DNA of 64,000 nucleotides from Pseudomonas sp. R76 (GTDB lineage Bacteria; Pseudomonadota; Gammaproteobacteria; Pseudomonadales; Pseudomonadaceae): NCBI RefSeq assembly GCF_009834565.1, contig NZ_CP019428.1, positions 2,790,001 to 2,854,000 of the forward strand, read 5' to 3'. Shown piece by piece: positions 35,294 to 43,478 of this stretch (position 1 is its first letter; each line of letters starts with the position of its first letter). The notes under the pieces were generated by a model. It saw only the letters and a program-made list of their open reading frames with translations, ran no database searches and was not told where the DNA came from. The position numbers and the translations under genes were made by a program.

Positions 35294-35530
35294 TTACGAC
35301 GCGAGGACCGTCTGCGATTCGCGGGTGATAATGGTCCCCGACTGGATCAATTTGAATTCATCGCCTTCCAGTTTTTCTACACGATCGCCAATGGCCAGCT
35401 TGTAGGTAGTGGAGGGCGCCGAGCCAGCCAGGTCGCCTTGCGCCGGGTTGGATTCCTGGAATTCATGCACCGAATACACGCGTCCTTCCGCGTCTCTGGC
35501 ATGGAACTGTCCGACAAGTACTGCAGCCAT
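35294..35530 (-). CDS. Small conserved hypothetical protein
   Basis: A soluble protein of 78 residues from ATG 35530 (MAAVLVGQFHARDAEGRVYSVHEFQESNPAQGDLAG...). The C-terminus TYKLAIGDRVEKLEGDEFKLIQSGTIITRE looks like a small beta-barrel. An AGAGG site lies about eleven bases before the start. No signal peptide, cysteines or membrane segment. I do not recognise the family. It faces the membrane protein gene convergently, 60 bases away. Confidence 0.7.
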   Translation of the reverse strand: MAAVLVGQFHARDAEGRVYSVHEFQESNPAQGDLAGSAPSTTYKLAIGDRVEKLEGDEFKLIQSGTIITRESQTVLAS

Positions 35531-35757
35531 CTGTTTAGAACCTCTGGAGATAAACACTCGATTTGCGGTTCTGTAGACCGTCATGGAGCGGGGTAGTTTA
35601 CCTATGGGAAAAAAATACTATTCTTTGATGTTTTCAGACGCTTCCTACGCGGGTGGGGCGTAGCAAACGGTGTTGGGCGGCGCAAAACGTTCTGGTGAAC
35701 CTGCCGCGAAGACTCTATAACTATTAGCTCCTTTAGTCAGACGTCGGGAAAACCTCA

Positions 35758-36315
35758 ATGAGCAAGGTCTACACGATTGCCGTCCTGGTTGGCAGCCTTA
35801 GAAAAGAGTCGATCAACCGCAAGGTCGCCCTGGCCTTGGCCGAACTTGCCCCTGCCAATCTCCAGTTGAACATTGTTGAAATTGGCGATTTGCCGCTCTA
35901 CAACGAGGACATCGACGGGGCATCACCGCCCGCAGCCTACAGTACTTTCCGTAAACAGGTGAGTTCATCCGACGCGGTGTTGTTCGTAACCCCCGAATAC
36001 AACCGTTCCGTGCCTGCGCCGTTGAAGAATGCCATCGATGTGGGCTCGCGCCCTTACGGGCAAAGCGTCTACAGCGGCAAGCCGGGGGCGATCATCAGTG
36101 TGTCGCCGGGCGCGATTGGTGGGTTTGGCGCCAACCATCATCTGCGTCAGTCGTTGGTGTTTCTCGATGTGCCGTGCATGCAGCAGCCAGAAGCGTACCT
36201 GGGTGGTGCGGGCACTGTGTTTGATGATGCAGGCAAGGTGTCGGAGAAGACCCGGCCGTTCTTGCAGGCGTTTATTGATGCCTATGGCAAGTGGGTGGAG
36301 AAGCAGTCGGGCTGA
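35758..36315 (+). CDS. NAD(P)H-dependent FMN reductase (ChrR/azoreductase-like)
   Basis: A flavodoxin-fold reductase of 185 residues. The FMN phosphate loop is VGSLRKESINRKVA, followed by FVTPEYNRSVPAPLKNAIDVGSRP, which contacts the isoalloxazine ring, and SVSPGAIGGFGANHHLRQSLVFLDVPCMQQPEAYLGG. It is the group of quinone, chromate and azo reductases protective against redox-cycling compounds. The substrate is not readable from sequence. A strong rho-independent terminator follows at 36357. Confidence 0.92.
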   Translation: MSKVYTIAVLVGSLRKESINRKVALALAELAPANLQLNIVEIGDLPLYNEDIDGASPPAAYSTFRKQVSSSDAVLFVTPEYNRSVPAPLKNAIDVGSRPYGQSVYSGKPGAIISVSPGAIGGFGANHHLRQSLVFLDVPCMQQPEAYLGGAGTVFDDAGKVSEKTRPFLQAFIDAYGKWVEKQSG

Positions 36316-36356
36316 GAGGCCGCGCCTAACAACTTTCCACCTGCCGTATTTATGAA

Positions 36357-36388
36357 AGGCGCCCGAAGTTTCGGGCGCTTTTTTTTTT
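36357..36388 (+). terminator. Rho-independent terminator after the FMN reductase
   Basis: Stem GCGCCCG (36359-36365) and CGGGCGC (36372-36378) with a 6-base loop, followed by ten T residues. Confidence 0.92.
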
Positions 36389-36524
36389 GAGTAAAAGTGA
36401 TAAAAAGAATGCAGGTCGCGGGAAACTAACTTTAATGCCCTCGGCAATCTTGTGTTCTTTGTGTTGTCGTCGTTATTTGCCTGCCTAATTAATGCAGCTG
36501 TCGACCACTGTTGTAGGGTGAGTG

Positions 36525-37004
36525 TCAATTCTGTTGAAGCGAGGCATAACCCTGGCTAGCGAAGTTCAAGAGGTTTCGTGCTTCCGAGCCTTCAGTGGTA
36601 TTTCCATCTTTCGTGGGAATGACTGCGAACGGGCTTGGGGAGCGGTATCCCTCGATGTGCATATTGCCTGAAAGCGAACCGTTGCCGCCCATTTGGTCGA
36701 TATGCGTCAGAACACGTTCGGCGTTGGCTGCCACGTCTGCCTGCTCGGCGGTGCCAAGTTTGGCGTCATTCCAATTGCCGCCAACCTGCTTGTAAAAGTC
36801 ATTGGCAAGATGGTGAAAGTCCCGCTGTTTAAATATATCGAAAAGAGGGCCGTTGGTGATCTGCTCGACGGAGCGTGTATCGCCGACTGCTCTTCCGATA
36901 TTGCCAGTAGGGGGTTGGGTGTGCGACGTGTTATGGGTGGCGGACGCAAGGCTTTGAAAGGCCGTGGCCATTTGTGAAACCATGTTGAATGTCGGGTTTA
37001 TCAT
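36525..37004 (-). CDS. Small secreted/effector-like protein, unknown function
   Basis: A protein of 159 residues from ATG 37004, which has GAGG eight bases upstream; a GTG eight codons earlier lies before that site. The N-terminus (MINPTFNMVSQMATAFQSLASATHNTSHTQPPTGN) is rich in Ser, Thr, Asn and Gln with no signal peptide, as in type III substrates. The middle reads FKQRDFHHLANDFYKQVGGNW, and ERVLTHIDQMGGNGSLSGNMHIEGY resembles a degenerate EF-hand loop. There is no Cys. It is flanked by AT-rich DNA (36389-36524 and 37029-37170), unlike its neighbours, suggesting acquisition. I do not recognise a named family. Confidence 0.7.
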   Translation of the reverse strand: MINPTFNMVSQMATAFQSLASATHNTSHTQPPTGNIGRAVGDTRSVEQITNGPLFDIFKQRDFHHLANDFYKQVGGNWNDAKLGTAEQADVAANAERVLTHIDQMGGNGSLSGNMHIEGYRSPSPFAVIPTKDGNTTEGSEARNLLNFASQGYASLQQN

Positions 37005-37176
37005 TAGGTTTTCCTCTTGGTTATTCACTTACCCGAGTCTTAGTGGGTTCAGTGATTCTGCGAGGTATTAGGCTGTTGGGGGAGTAATTAATAATTTGTA
37101 ATTGTGGGTACATATTTCTGTGTTGAATGATGGGGCTGCGTCGTTATTTTATATGTGTAGATGTTATCTAAAGCCC

Positions 37177-37198
37177 ATCTGGGTTTAGGCAGATGGAC
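37177..37198 (-). terminator. Weak hairpin downstream of poxB
   Basis: CCATCTG and CAGATGG with an 8-base spacer, about 85 bases beyond the poxB stop and without a clear T-run. At best an imperfect terminator. Confidence 0.3.
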
Positions 37199-37282
37199 CG
37201 CGCGCCCTTGTCAAGTCGGACCGGGCTTGACGATACTCGGCGTCGAACAGGGTTTACCCGCGCTGCCCGACGCCACTGAAAC

Positions 37283-39007
37283 TCAGCGCAACCAGTTGGT
37301 ACGCGCCAGCTCGATCACTTCGTCACCACGCCCGCTCATTACCGCCTTGAGCATGTACAGGCTGAAGCCCTTGGCCTGTTCCAGCTTGATGCTTGGCGGC
37401 ATGACCAGTTCCTGTGTCGCCGTAACCACATCCACCAGCACCGGGCCGTCGTGGGCCAGGGCGCGGCGCAATGCCGGTTCCAGGTCTTCGGATTGCTCCA
37501 CGCGAATGCCGAGGATGCCCATGGCGTTGGACATGGCCGCGAAGTCCGGGTTTTTCAGCTCGGTGCCGGTGTCCAGGTAGCCGGCGGCTTTCATTTCCAT
37601 GGCGACGAAACCCAGTGATGAGTTATCGAACACGATGACTTTTACCGGCAGTTTCAGCTGCGCCAACGAGATGAAATCGCCCATCAACATCGCGAAACCA
37701 CCATCGCCGGACATCGAAATCACCTGTCGCCCAGGAAACGCCGCCTGGGCGCCGATGGCCTGCGGCATGGCATTGGCCATCGAGCCATGGTTGAACGAGC
37801 CGATCAGGCGGCGCTTGCCGTTCATCTTCAAGTAGCGCGCCGCCCACACGGTCGGTGAGCCGACGTCGGCGGTGAAGATGGCGTCGTCATCGGCCAGCTC
37901 GCTGAGCAAGCGCGCAACGTACTGCGGGTGGATCGGCCGGTCGGCCTTGGAAGGTTCCGCCAGGTCATCCAGGCCTTGGCGAGCTTTCTCGTAGTGCTTC
38001 AACGAGGTCTCGAGAAAGCGGCGATCAGTCTTGCGGGTCAGGCGTGGCAGCAGCGCGTCGATGGTTTCGCTGACATCCGCCGCGATGCCCAGGTCCAATG
38101 TGGCCCGGCGTCCTAACGCTTGCGGGTTGCGGTCGACCTGGATGATTTTTGCGTCGGTGGGGTAAAACTGGCGGTAGGGGAAATCAGTGCCGAGCATGAT
38201 CAGCGTGTCGCAGTTGAGCATGGCGTGGTAACCCGAACTGAAGCCGATCAGGCCCGTCATGCCTACGTCGAACGGGTTGTCCCATTCCACATGTTCTTTA
38301 CCGCGCAAGGCGTGCACCACCGGCGCGCCCAAGGCATCGGCCAGGGCGACCACTTGATCGTGGGCACCGGCACAGCCGCTGCCGCACAGCAGGGTGACTT
38401 TTTCGCTGCTCTGCAGAATGTCGGTCAAGCGTTGCAGGTCCTGTTCCGCCGGCAAGGTGCGCGGTGCGTGCAGGGCCGGCCACGGCTTGAGCTTGTCTTC
38501 GACTTCCAGCAGCGACACATCGCCTGGAATCACCACCACTGCCACGCCACGATTGAGAATCGCCGAGCGCATGGCGCGGTGCAGCACCTGGGGCATTTGC
38601 TCGGGGTTGGTCACCAGCTCGATAAAGTGGCTGCACTCCTTGAACAGTTCCTGAGGGTGGGTTTCCTGAAAGTAGTTCAGGCCGATCTCGGAGGAGGGGA
38701 TTTGCGCCGCGATGGCCAGTACCGGTACGTGGTTGCGATGGCAGTCGAACAGGCCATTGATCAAGTGCAGGTTGCCGGGCCCGCAGCTGCCGGCGCACAC
38801 CGTCAGCTCGCCGGTGGCAGCCGCTTCGGCACCGGCGGCGAACGCGGCCACCTCTTCGTGGCGCACGTGCATCCACTCGATGCTGTCCATGGTGCGCAGG
38901 GCGTCGGTCAGGCCGTTGAGGCTATCGCCGGTCAGGCCCCAGATGCGCTTGATGCCCGCCTGTTCAAGGGTGGTCGCCAATTGCTGGGCCAGGTTGATTT
39001 TCGCCAT
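37283..39007 (-). CDS. poxB: Pyruvate dehydrogenase (ubiquinone) / pyruvate oxidase, TPP- and FAD-dependent
   Basis: Converts pyruvate to acetate and CO2, passing electrons to ubiquinone at the membrane. At 574 residues it is the length of E. coli PoxB (572). The Pyr domain begins [35 protein letters not shown] and has the activating-Glu block [16 protein letters not shown]. The FAD domain follows. The TPP motif is [37 protein letters not shown] 39007 has GGAG seven bases upstream. The gene stands alone; the OYE gene 78 bases upstream shares its strand. A role in stationary-phase overflow metabolism follows from the family. Confidence 0.9.
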   Translation of the reverse strand: MAKINLAQQLATTLEQAGIKRIWGLTGDSLNGLTDALRTMDSIEWMHVRHEEVAAFAAGAEAAATGELTVCAGSCGPGNLHLINGLFDCHRNHVPVLAIAAQIPSSEIGLNYFQETHPQELFKECSHFIELVTNPEQMPQVLHRAMRSAILNRGVAVVVIPGDVSLLEVEDKLKPWPALHAPRTLPAEQDLQRLTDILQSSEKVTLLCGSGCAGAHDQVVALADALGAPVVHALRGKEHVEWDNPFDVGMTGLIGFSSGYHAMLNCDTLIMLGTDFPYRQFYPTDAKIIQVDRNPQALGRRATLDLGIAADVSETIDALLPRLTRKTDRRFLETSLKHYEKARQGLDDLAEPSKADRPIHPQYVARLLSELADDDAIFTADVGSPTVWAARYLKMNGKRRLIGSFNHGSMANAMPQAIGAQAAFPGRQVISMSGDGGFAMLMGDFISLAQLKLPVKVIVFDNSSLGFVAMEMKAAGYLDTGTELKNPDFAAMSNAMGILGIRVEQSEDLEPALRRALAHDGPVLVDVVTATQELVMPPSIKLEQAKGFSLYMLKAVMSGRGDEVIELARTNWLR

Positions 39008-39084
39008 GAAAAACTCCAATCGTCAGTGAGGTTAAAAACTGCTGATCAATAGGGGACAGTTCGATCACGGCGGATGTTCACCCT

Positions 39085-40317
39085 TTAGTGTGAAGATTGC
39101 GTCATGGCCGCGCGGTATTGGCGGGTGCGCCGAGCGATAAACCACTGATCGCGCACCAACGCGATGCACGGCGCTACGCTGGCCTTGGGCAGATGGCCGC
39201 GGCTGAGCCGGCGCATCTGATACCGCACCACGGCAAGCGTGGCGAGGGAGGCCAGGGGTTTGCGCTTCCAGTCAATGGGCTTGAGTTGCGGGTTGGGGTC
39301 GCGGCCTTCGCGCCAGTGTTGGATCAATTGCGGCTCCAGCGTCAGCGCCGTGGCGATGCCGGCCATGGCGATGCCGCTGTCCAGCACTTGCTGCACGATG
39401 GGCAAGCGGCGAATGCCACCGGTGACCATCAGCGGCATGGTGGCGATGGTCGCTACGTCCTTGGCAAATTCCAGGAAGTACGCTTCACGGGCCAAGGTGC
39501 GCCCGTCCCGTGCGTCGCCCTGCATGGCCGGCGCTTCGTAGCTGCCGCCGGACAATTCCAGCAGGTCGATGGGCAGCGGGTTGAGCATCTCGACCACTGC
39601 GCGTACATCCGCCTCGGCAAAACCGCCGCGTTGGAAGTCGGCGGAATTGAGTTTTACCGCCACGCAAAAGGTCGGGCTGACCGTGGCGCGAACCGCGTTG
39701 ATCACCTCCAGCAGCAAGCGCGCGCGGTTCTCCAGCGAGCCGCCCCAGCGATCGGTGCGCTGGTTGCTGAGCGGCGAGAGAAACTGGCTGATCAAGTAGC
39801 CATGCGCGCCGTGGATCTGCACCCCGGTGAACCCGGCTTTCTCGGCCAGGCGCGCGCTGGTGGCGAAGCGTTTGATTACGTCTTGAATGTCGGCTTCGGT
39901 CATCGCCTTGGGCTTGGCGAACATCTTCGAAAAACCGCCGAGGTCGAGCGCTACGGCAGACGGCGCCATGGCTTGCTGGCCCAGGTTGGCCATGGTCTGG
40001 CGCCCCGGATGGCTGAGCTGCACCCAGAAGTGCACGCCCTTGGCGCGAGCCACCTCGGCCCATTCACGGAAGCTGTCCAGGTGCTGTTCATCTTCCAGCG
40101 CGACACCGCCCGGGCCGGTCATGGCGCGGCGGTCGATCATCACGTTGCCGGTCAACAGCAAGCCGGGCGCGCCGTCCGCCCACGCCGTGTAGAGCTGTTT
40201 TAGTTCGCGCGACGGGGCCTGTTTGGCGTCGGCCATGTTCTCTTCCATCGCCGCTTTGGCGATGCGGTTGGCGAGGACTTGGCCGTTGGGCAGTTGCAAG
40301 GCTTCGAAAGGTGACAT
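39085..40317 (-). CDS. Old yellow enzyme family NADH:flavin oxidoreductase
   Basis: An FMN-dependent ene-reductase of 410 residues. A TIM-barrel start (NRIAKAAMEENMAD) is followed by WVQLSHPGRQT. The paired His motif GVQIHGAHGYLISQFLSPLSNQRTDRWGGSLENRARLLLEVI is diagnostic, and the phosphate-binding end is VTGGIRRLPIVQQVLDSGIAMAGIATAL. It is divergent from a merR gene, and the TTGACA -35 box reads out of the merR palindrome towards this gene. That implies MerR-type activation by a reactive electrophile or quinone. The natural substrate is unknown. Confidence 0.9.
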   Translation of the reverse strand: MSPFEALQLPNGQVLANRIAKAAMEENMADAKQAPSRELKQLYTAWADGAPGLLLTGNVMIDRRAMTGPGGVALEDEQHLDSFREWAEVARAKGVHFWVQLSHPGRQTMANLGQQAMAPSAVALDLGGFSKMFAKPKAMTEADIQDVIKRFATSARLAEKAGFTGVQIHGAHGYLISQFLSPLSNQRTDRWGGSLENRARLLLEVINAVRATVSPTFCVAVKLNSADFQRGGFAEADVRAVVEMLNPLPIDLLELSGGSYEAPAMQGDARDGRTLAREAYFLEFAKDVATIATMPLMVTGGIRRLPIVQQVLDSGIAMAGIATALTLEPQLIQHWREGRDPNPQLKPIDWKRKPLASLATLAVVRYQMRRLSRGHLPKASVAPCIALVRDQWFIARRTRQYRAAMTQSSH

Positions 40318-40354
40318 GCGTTGACTCCTGAGCGGGGGAGGCCTCAGGCTAAGC

Positions 40355-40370
40355 TTAAAGTTAACTTTAA
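40355..40370. promoter_or_regulatory. MerR-type operator between divergent OYE and merR genes
   Basis: The perfect 16-base palindrome TTAAAGTTAACTTTAA. On the minus strand it lies directly behind a TTGACA -35 box and before TAGCCT (a weak -10), giving the long 19-base spacer typical of MerR-activated promoters. The promoter would serve the old-yellow-enzyme gene. Its position in the merR leader also allows autoregulation. Confidence 0.7.
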
Positions 40371-40389
40371 TGTCAAGCAGGGTGTGGCG

Positions 40390-40797
40390 ATGAATATTGG
40401 TGAGCTGGCAAAGAGGAGCGGGTTGGCGGCGTCGCGCATTCGCTTTTATGAGGCCGAAGGGCTGATCAGCCAGGTGGGGCGCCAGGCCAATGGCTATCGG
40501 CGTTATTCAGCCGAAGCGCTGCAAACCTTGCAGCTGATTCAAAGTGCGCAGCAGGCCGGGTTCACCTTGCAGGAGCTTAAAGCGCTGATGCCGGCGCCGG
40601 GCGAGAGCAAGCGCGACGAATTGATTGAGGCACTGGAGCGCAAGGTGGCGCAAATCGAAACGATGCAGGCGCAGCTGGCCCATAGCAAAGCTCAGTTATT
40701 GGGCGTGATCGAGGCGGTGCGGGCGCACCCGGCAGATGTGCCGTGTTCCATGGGGCAAAAGCAGGTGCTGGCGTCGATCACGCATGATCGTCGTTGA
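40390..40797 (+). CDS. MerR family transcriptional regulator
   Basis: A regulator of 135 residues. The winged helix MNIGELAKRSGLAASRIRFYEAEGLISQVGRQANGYRRYS is canonical, followed by a dimerisation helix with RKVAQIETMQAQLAHSKAQLLGVIEAV. A single Cys in the tail (DVPCSMGQKQ) is fewer than needed for metal-binding MerR proteins, and its family resembles redox or aldehyde-sensing members. It divergently flanks the OYE gene across a MerR-type operator, so that gene is its likely target. The start is ATG 40390; the upstream in-frame extension runs through the operator. Confidence 0.88.
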   Translation: MNIGELAKRSGLAASRIRFYEAEGLISQVGRQANGYRRYSAEALQTLQLIQSAQQAGFTLQELKALMPAPGESKRDELIEALERKVAQIETMQAQLAHSKAQLLGVIEAVRAHPADVPCSMGQKQVLASITHDRR

Positions 40798-40915
40798 TCG
40801 TTCCCACGCTCTGCGTGGGAATGCCGCTTTGGACGCTCTGCGTCCCGCTCAAGAGTGACGCGGAGCGTCACGGGAGGCACTCCCACGCAGAGCGTGGGAG
40901 CGATCACTGCGCTAA
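40796..40915. repeat. Long inverted repeat (REP-like, CCCACGC family)
   Basis: Arms of about 25 bases (GATCGTTCCCACGCTCTGCG and its complement) enclose a second inverted pair, GACGCTCTGCGTC/GACGCGGAGCGTC. This is a different family from the GTGGGAGC elements elsewhere in the window. It lies between the convergent merR and DUF934 genes and may act as a bidirectional stop. Confidence 0.8.
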
Positions 40916-40918
40916 CGT

Positions 40919-41413
40919 TTAGCGACGACGGAACAAGGGCAACGGCTCATCCGTGGCGGCCTGGTACGTCACCGAGAAGTCCTTGAGGCTTTCCAGGGCT
41001 TCGTACGGGTCTTTGTCGGCGCGCAAGGCGAAGGCATCGAACCCGCAGCGGCGCAGGTAGAACAGCTGGTCACGCAGCACGTCACCAATCGCCCGCAGCT
41101 CGCCCTTGTAACCGTAACGGTCACGCAGCAGGCGCGCGTTGGAGTAGTTGCGACCGTCGGTAAAGGCCGGGAAGTTCAGGGCGATGACCTGGAAGTGCTG
41201 CACGTCATCGCCGATTTCTTCGGCTTCTTCATCGGCGTCCAGCCACACACCCAGGCCGCCGTCGCGGGCCTTGAGGGCGTGGCCGTGTTCGCGCCACAGG
41301 GCCAGCGGCACGATCAGGTCGTCGCAGTTGGAAATACCGTCGAAGCTCGCGTCCTTGGGCAGCAGGTGCCAGGTTTCGTCGAGGACTTCGTTGTTCTTAA
41401 TGATTCGCTGCAT
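40919..41413 (-). CDS. DUF934 protein, sulfite-reduction partner of CysI
   Basis: A protein of 164 residues in the family found next to sulfite or nitrite reductase genes. It starts at ATG 41413 (MQRIIKNNEVLDETWHLL), overlapping the end of cysI by 17 bases, so the two are cotranslated. Family blocks are LIVPLALWREH, GVWLDADEEAEEIGDDVQHFQVIALNFPAFTDGRNYSNARLLRDRYGYKGELRAIGDVLRDQLFYLRRCGFDAFALR. A role in sulfite reductase assembly or electron supply is inferred from this persistent pairing; no catalytic motif is visible. Confidence 0.9.
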   Translation of the reverse strand: MQRIIKNNEVLDETWHLLPKDASFDGISNCDDLIVPLALWREHGHALKARDGGLGVWLDADEEAEEIGDDVQHFQVIALNFPAFTDGRNYSNARLLRDRYGYKGELRAIGDVLRDQLFYLRRCGFDAFALRADKDPYEALESLKDFSVTYQAATDEPLPLFRRR

Positions 41414-43055
41414 AGACGCGCTCCTTGAACAGGTCGATGCCGATGCGCTGGTAGGTGTCGATGAAACGCTCATCTTCGGTGCGCTGCTCAATGTACACAT
41501 CGATCAGCTTGCCGATCACCTCGGGCATGGCTTCCTGGGCGAAGGACGGGCCGAGGATCTTGCCCAGGCTCGCATCGCGGCTGGCGCTGCCACCCAGGGA
41601 CACTTGGTAGAATTCTTCGCCTTTCTTGTCCACACCCAGGATGCCGATGTGGCCGACGTGGTGGTGACCACAGGCGTTCATGCAACCGGAGATGTTCAGG
41701 TCCAGCTCGCCGATGTCGAACAGGTAGTCCAGGTCGTCGAAACGGCGCTGGATCGATTCGGCAATCGGGATCGATTTGGCGTTGGCCAGGGAGCAGAAGT
41801 CGCCACCTGGGCAGCAGATGATGTCGGTCAGCAAGCCGATGTTCGGAGTGGCGAAACCGCCTTCGCGCAGCTCGCCCCACAGGGTGAACAGTTGGCTCTG
41901 CTCAACGTCGGCAAGAATGATGTTTTGCTCGTGGGAGGTGCGCAGTTGGCCGAAGCTGTAGCGCTCGGCCAGGTCGGCAACGGCGTCCAGCTGCTTGTCA
42001 GTGATATCGCCCGGCGCCACGCCGGTAGGTTTGAGCGACAGGGTCACGGCGACATAGCCCGGCTTTTTGTGCGCCAGGGTGTTGCGGGTGCGCCAGCGGG
42101 CGAAACCTGGGTGTTGCTGGTCGAGGGCTGCGAGCTCGGCGTCCTGATTGCTCAGGGCTTTGTACTCAGGGTCGACGAAGTGCTTGGCCACACGCTGTAC
42201 TTCGGCTTCGGTCAGAGTGGTCTGGCCGCCGCGCAGGTGTTCCATTTCAGCGTCGACTTTCTGGGCGAATACCTCAGGGGTCAGCGCTTTGACCAGGATC
42301 TTGATCCGGGCCTTGTACTTGTTGTCACGACGGCCGTAGCGGTTGTAGACCCGCAGGATCGCGTCGAGGTAGCTCAACAGGTCCTGCCACGGCAGGAACT
42401 CGTTGATGAACGCGCCCACCACCGGCGTACGGCCGAGGCCGCCACCGACCAGTACACGGAAACCCAGCTCGCCGGCTGCGTTGTGCACCGGTTCGAGGCC
42501 GATGTCGTGCACTTCGATGGCTGCACGGTCCGAGGTCGAGCCATTGATGGCGATCTTGAACTTACGTGGCAGATAAGCGAACTCAGGGTGGAAGGTGGTC
42601 CACTGACGGACAATTTCACACCACGGCCGTGGGTCGATCAGCTCGTCAGCGGCAACGCCGGCGAATTGGTCGGTGGTCACATTGCGCAGGCAGTTACCGC
42701 TGGTCTGAATGGCGTGCATCTGCACGGTGGCCAGCTCAGCCAGGATGTCCGGCACGTCTTCCAGCGCCGGCCAGTTGAACTGTACGTTCTGGCGGGTACT
42801 GATGTGGGCGTAGCCCTTGTCGAAGTCGCGGGCGATCTTGGCCATCATGCGCGTCTGGCGTGAGGTCAGTTGGCCATAAGGCACAGCCACCCGCAGCATC
42901 GGCGCAAAGCGCTGAACATAAAGGCCATTTTGCAGGCGCAGAGGGCGGAACTCTTCTTCGCTCAGTTCACCTGCTAGGTAGCGTCGGGTCTGATCACGGA
43001 ACTGCTTGACGCGGTCCTCGATGATGCGCTGATCGTATTCGTCGTATACGTACAT
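41397..43055 (-). CDS. cysI: Sulfite reductase hemoprotein (siroheme, ferredoxin-type)
   Basis: Reduces sulfite to sulfide in assimilatory sulfate reduction. The 552-residue protein has the duplicated nitrite/sulfite reductase fold. The four cysteines that hold the coupled 4Fe-4S cluster and siroheme are visible as C-X5-C (CPGGDFC, about 411-418) and C-X3-C (CMNACGHH, about 455). An N-terminal helper block precedes the half-domain FAPMLRVAVPYGQLTSRQTRMMAKIARDFDKGY. ATG 43055 matches homologues; the longer frame upstream does not. It is at the head of a two-gene operon with the DUF934 gene. Confidence 0.92.
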   Translation of the reverse strand: MYVYDEYDQRIIEDRVKQFRDQTRRYLAGELSEEEFRPLRLQNGLYVQRFAPMLRVAVPYGQLTSRQTRMMAKIARDFDKGYAHISTRQNVQFNWPALEDVPDILAELATVQMHAIQTSGNCLRNVTTDQFAGVAADELIDPRPWCEIVRQWTTFHPEFAYLPRKFKIAINGSTSDRAAIEVHDIGLEPVHNAAGELGFRVLVGGGLGRTPVVGAFINEFLPWQDLLSYLDAILRVYNRYGRRDNKYKARIKILVKALTPEVFAQKVDAEMEHLRGGQTTLTEAEVQRVAKHFVDPEYKALSNQDAELAALDQQHPGFARWRTRNTLAHKKPGYVAVTLSLKPTGVAPGDITDKQLDAVADLAERYSFGQLRTSHEQNIILADVEQSQLFTLWGELREGGFATPNIGLLTDIICCPGGDFCSLANAKSIPIAESIQRRFDDLDYLFDIGELDLNISGCMNACGHHHVGHIGILGVDKKGEEFYQVSLGGSASRDASLGKILGPSFAQEAMPEVIGKLIDVYIEQRTEDERFIDTYQRIGIDLFKERVYAANH

Positions 43056-43177
43056 ATAGGTCCTGTTCTCGGCAAATCTGCGCGCACGGCCGCGCACTCC
43101 CAACGGAGCCGGCGCACGATACCAGTTTGCGTTTATGCGCAAAAGTGATGTTTGAGTATATGTAAATAACCAAATTG

Positions 43178-43196
43178 ACTAATGAGAACCGTTATC
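43178..43196. promoter_or_regulatory. Candidate Fur box
   Basis: ACTAATGAGAACCGTTATC matches the 19-base Fur consensus GATAATGATAATCATTATC at 14 positions. It lies 123 bases before the cysI start on one side and 93 bases before the 37-residue membrane protein on the other, and overlaps a TTGACT -35-like box on the plus strand. Confidence 0.4.
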
Positions 43197-43288
43197 GCGA
43201 TACCCACATTTGTCATGCGGGCAATCGTCGACTTTACTGTGAGCGTGTTTGAGTGCAATCACCTATAAAACCGATAAGAGGCGATGCG

Positions 43289-43402
43289 ATGAGCAATTCA
43301 ACCAAAGCCCGTAAACCCGACAGTACCGTGGATGCCTGGGCCATTCTGTTCCTGATCATCCTGGTGGTCGGGACCGCCGTATTCTGGGTTAGCCACCAGT
43401 AA
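43289..43402 (+). CDS. 37-residue single-pass membrane protein
   Basis: A very short gene. ATG 43289 has AGAGG eight bases upstream; the product is a polar, Lys/Arg-rich N-terminus (MSNSTKARKPDSTVDAW) followed by one hydrophobic helix (AILFLIILVVGTAVFWVS) and HQ at the end. The positive charge before the helix predicts an N-in orientation. It lies between cysI (divergent) and the substrate-binding protein gene, downstream of the possible Fur box. I do not know its function. Its ribosome site, codon use and membrane signature support it being real. Confidence 0.7.
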   Translation: MSNSTKARKPDSTVDAWAILFLIILVVGTAVFWVSHQ

Positions 43403-43478
43403 AAGAAGGGTGCTTGCGCCTCGATTGACTGTCGCATTGCCACTATGATGGCGATCAACATTCGAGGCACAAACAACC

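Noticed and set aside
37029..37100. Possible Hrp box before the small secreted-looking gene
   Set aside because: CCACTAA-like sequence is present, but the upstream half matches GGAACC at only three of six positions with a poor spacer.
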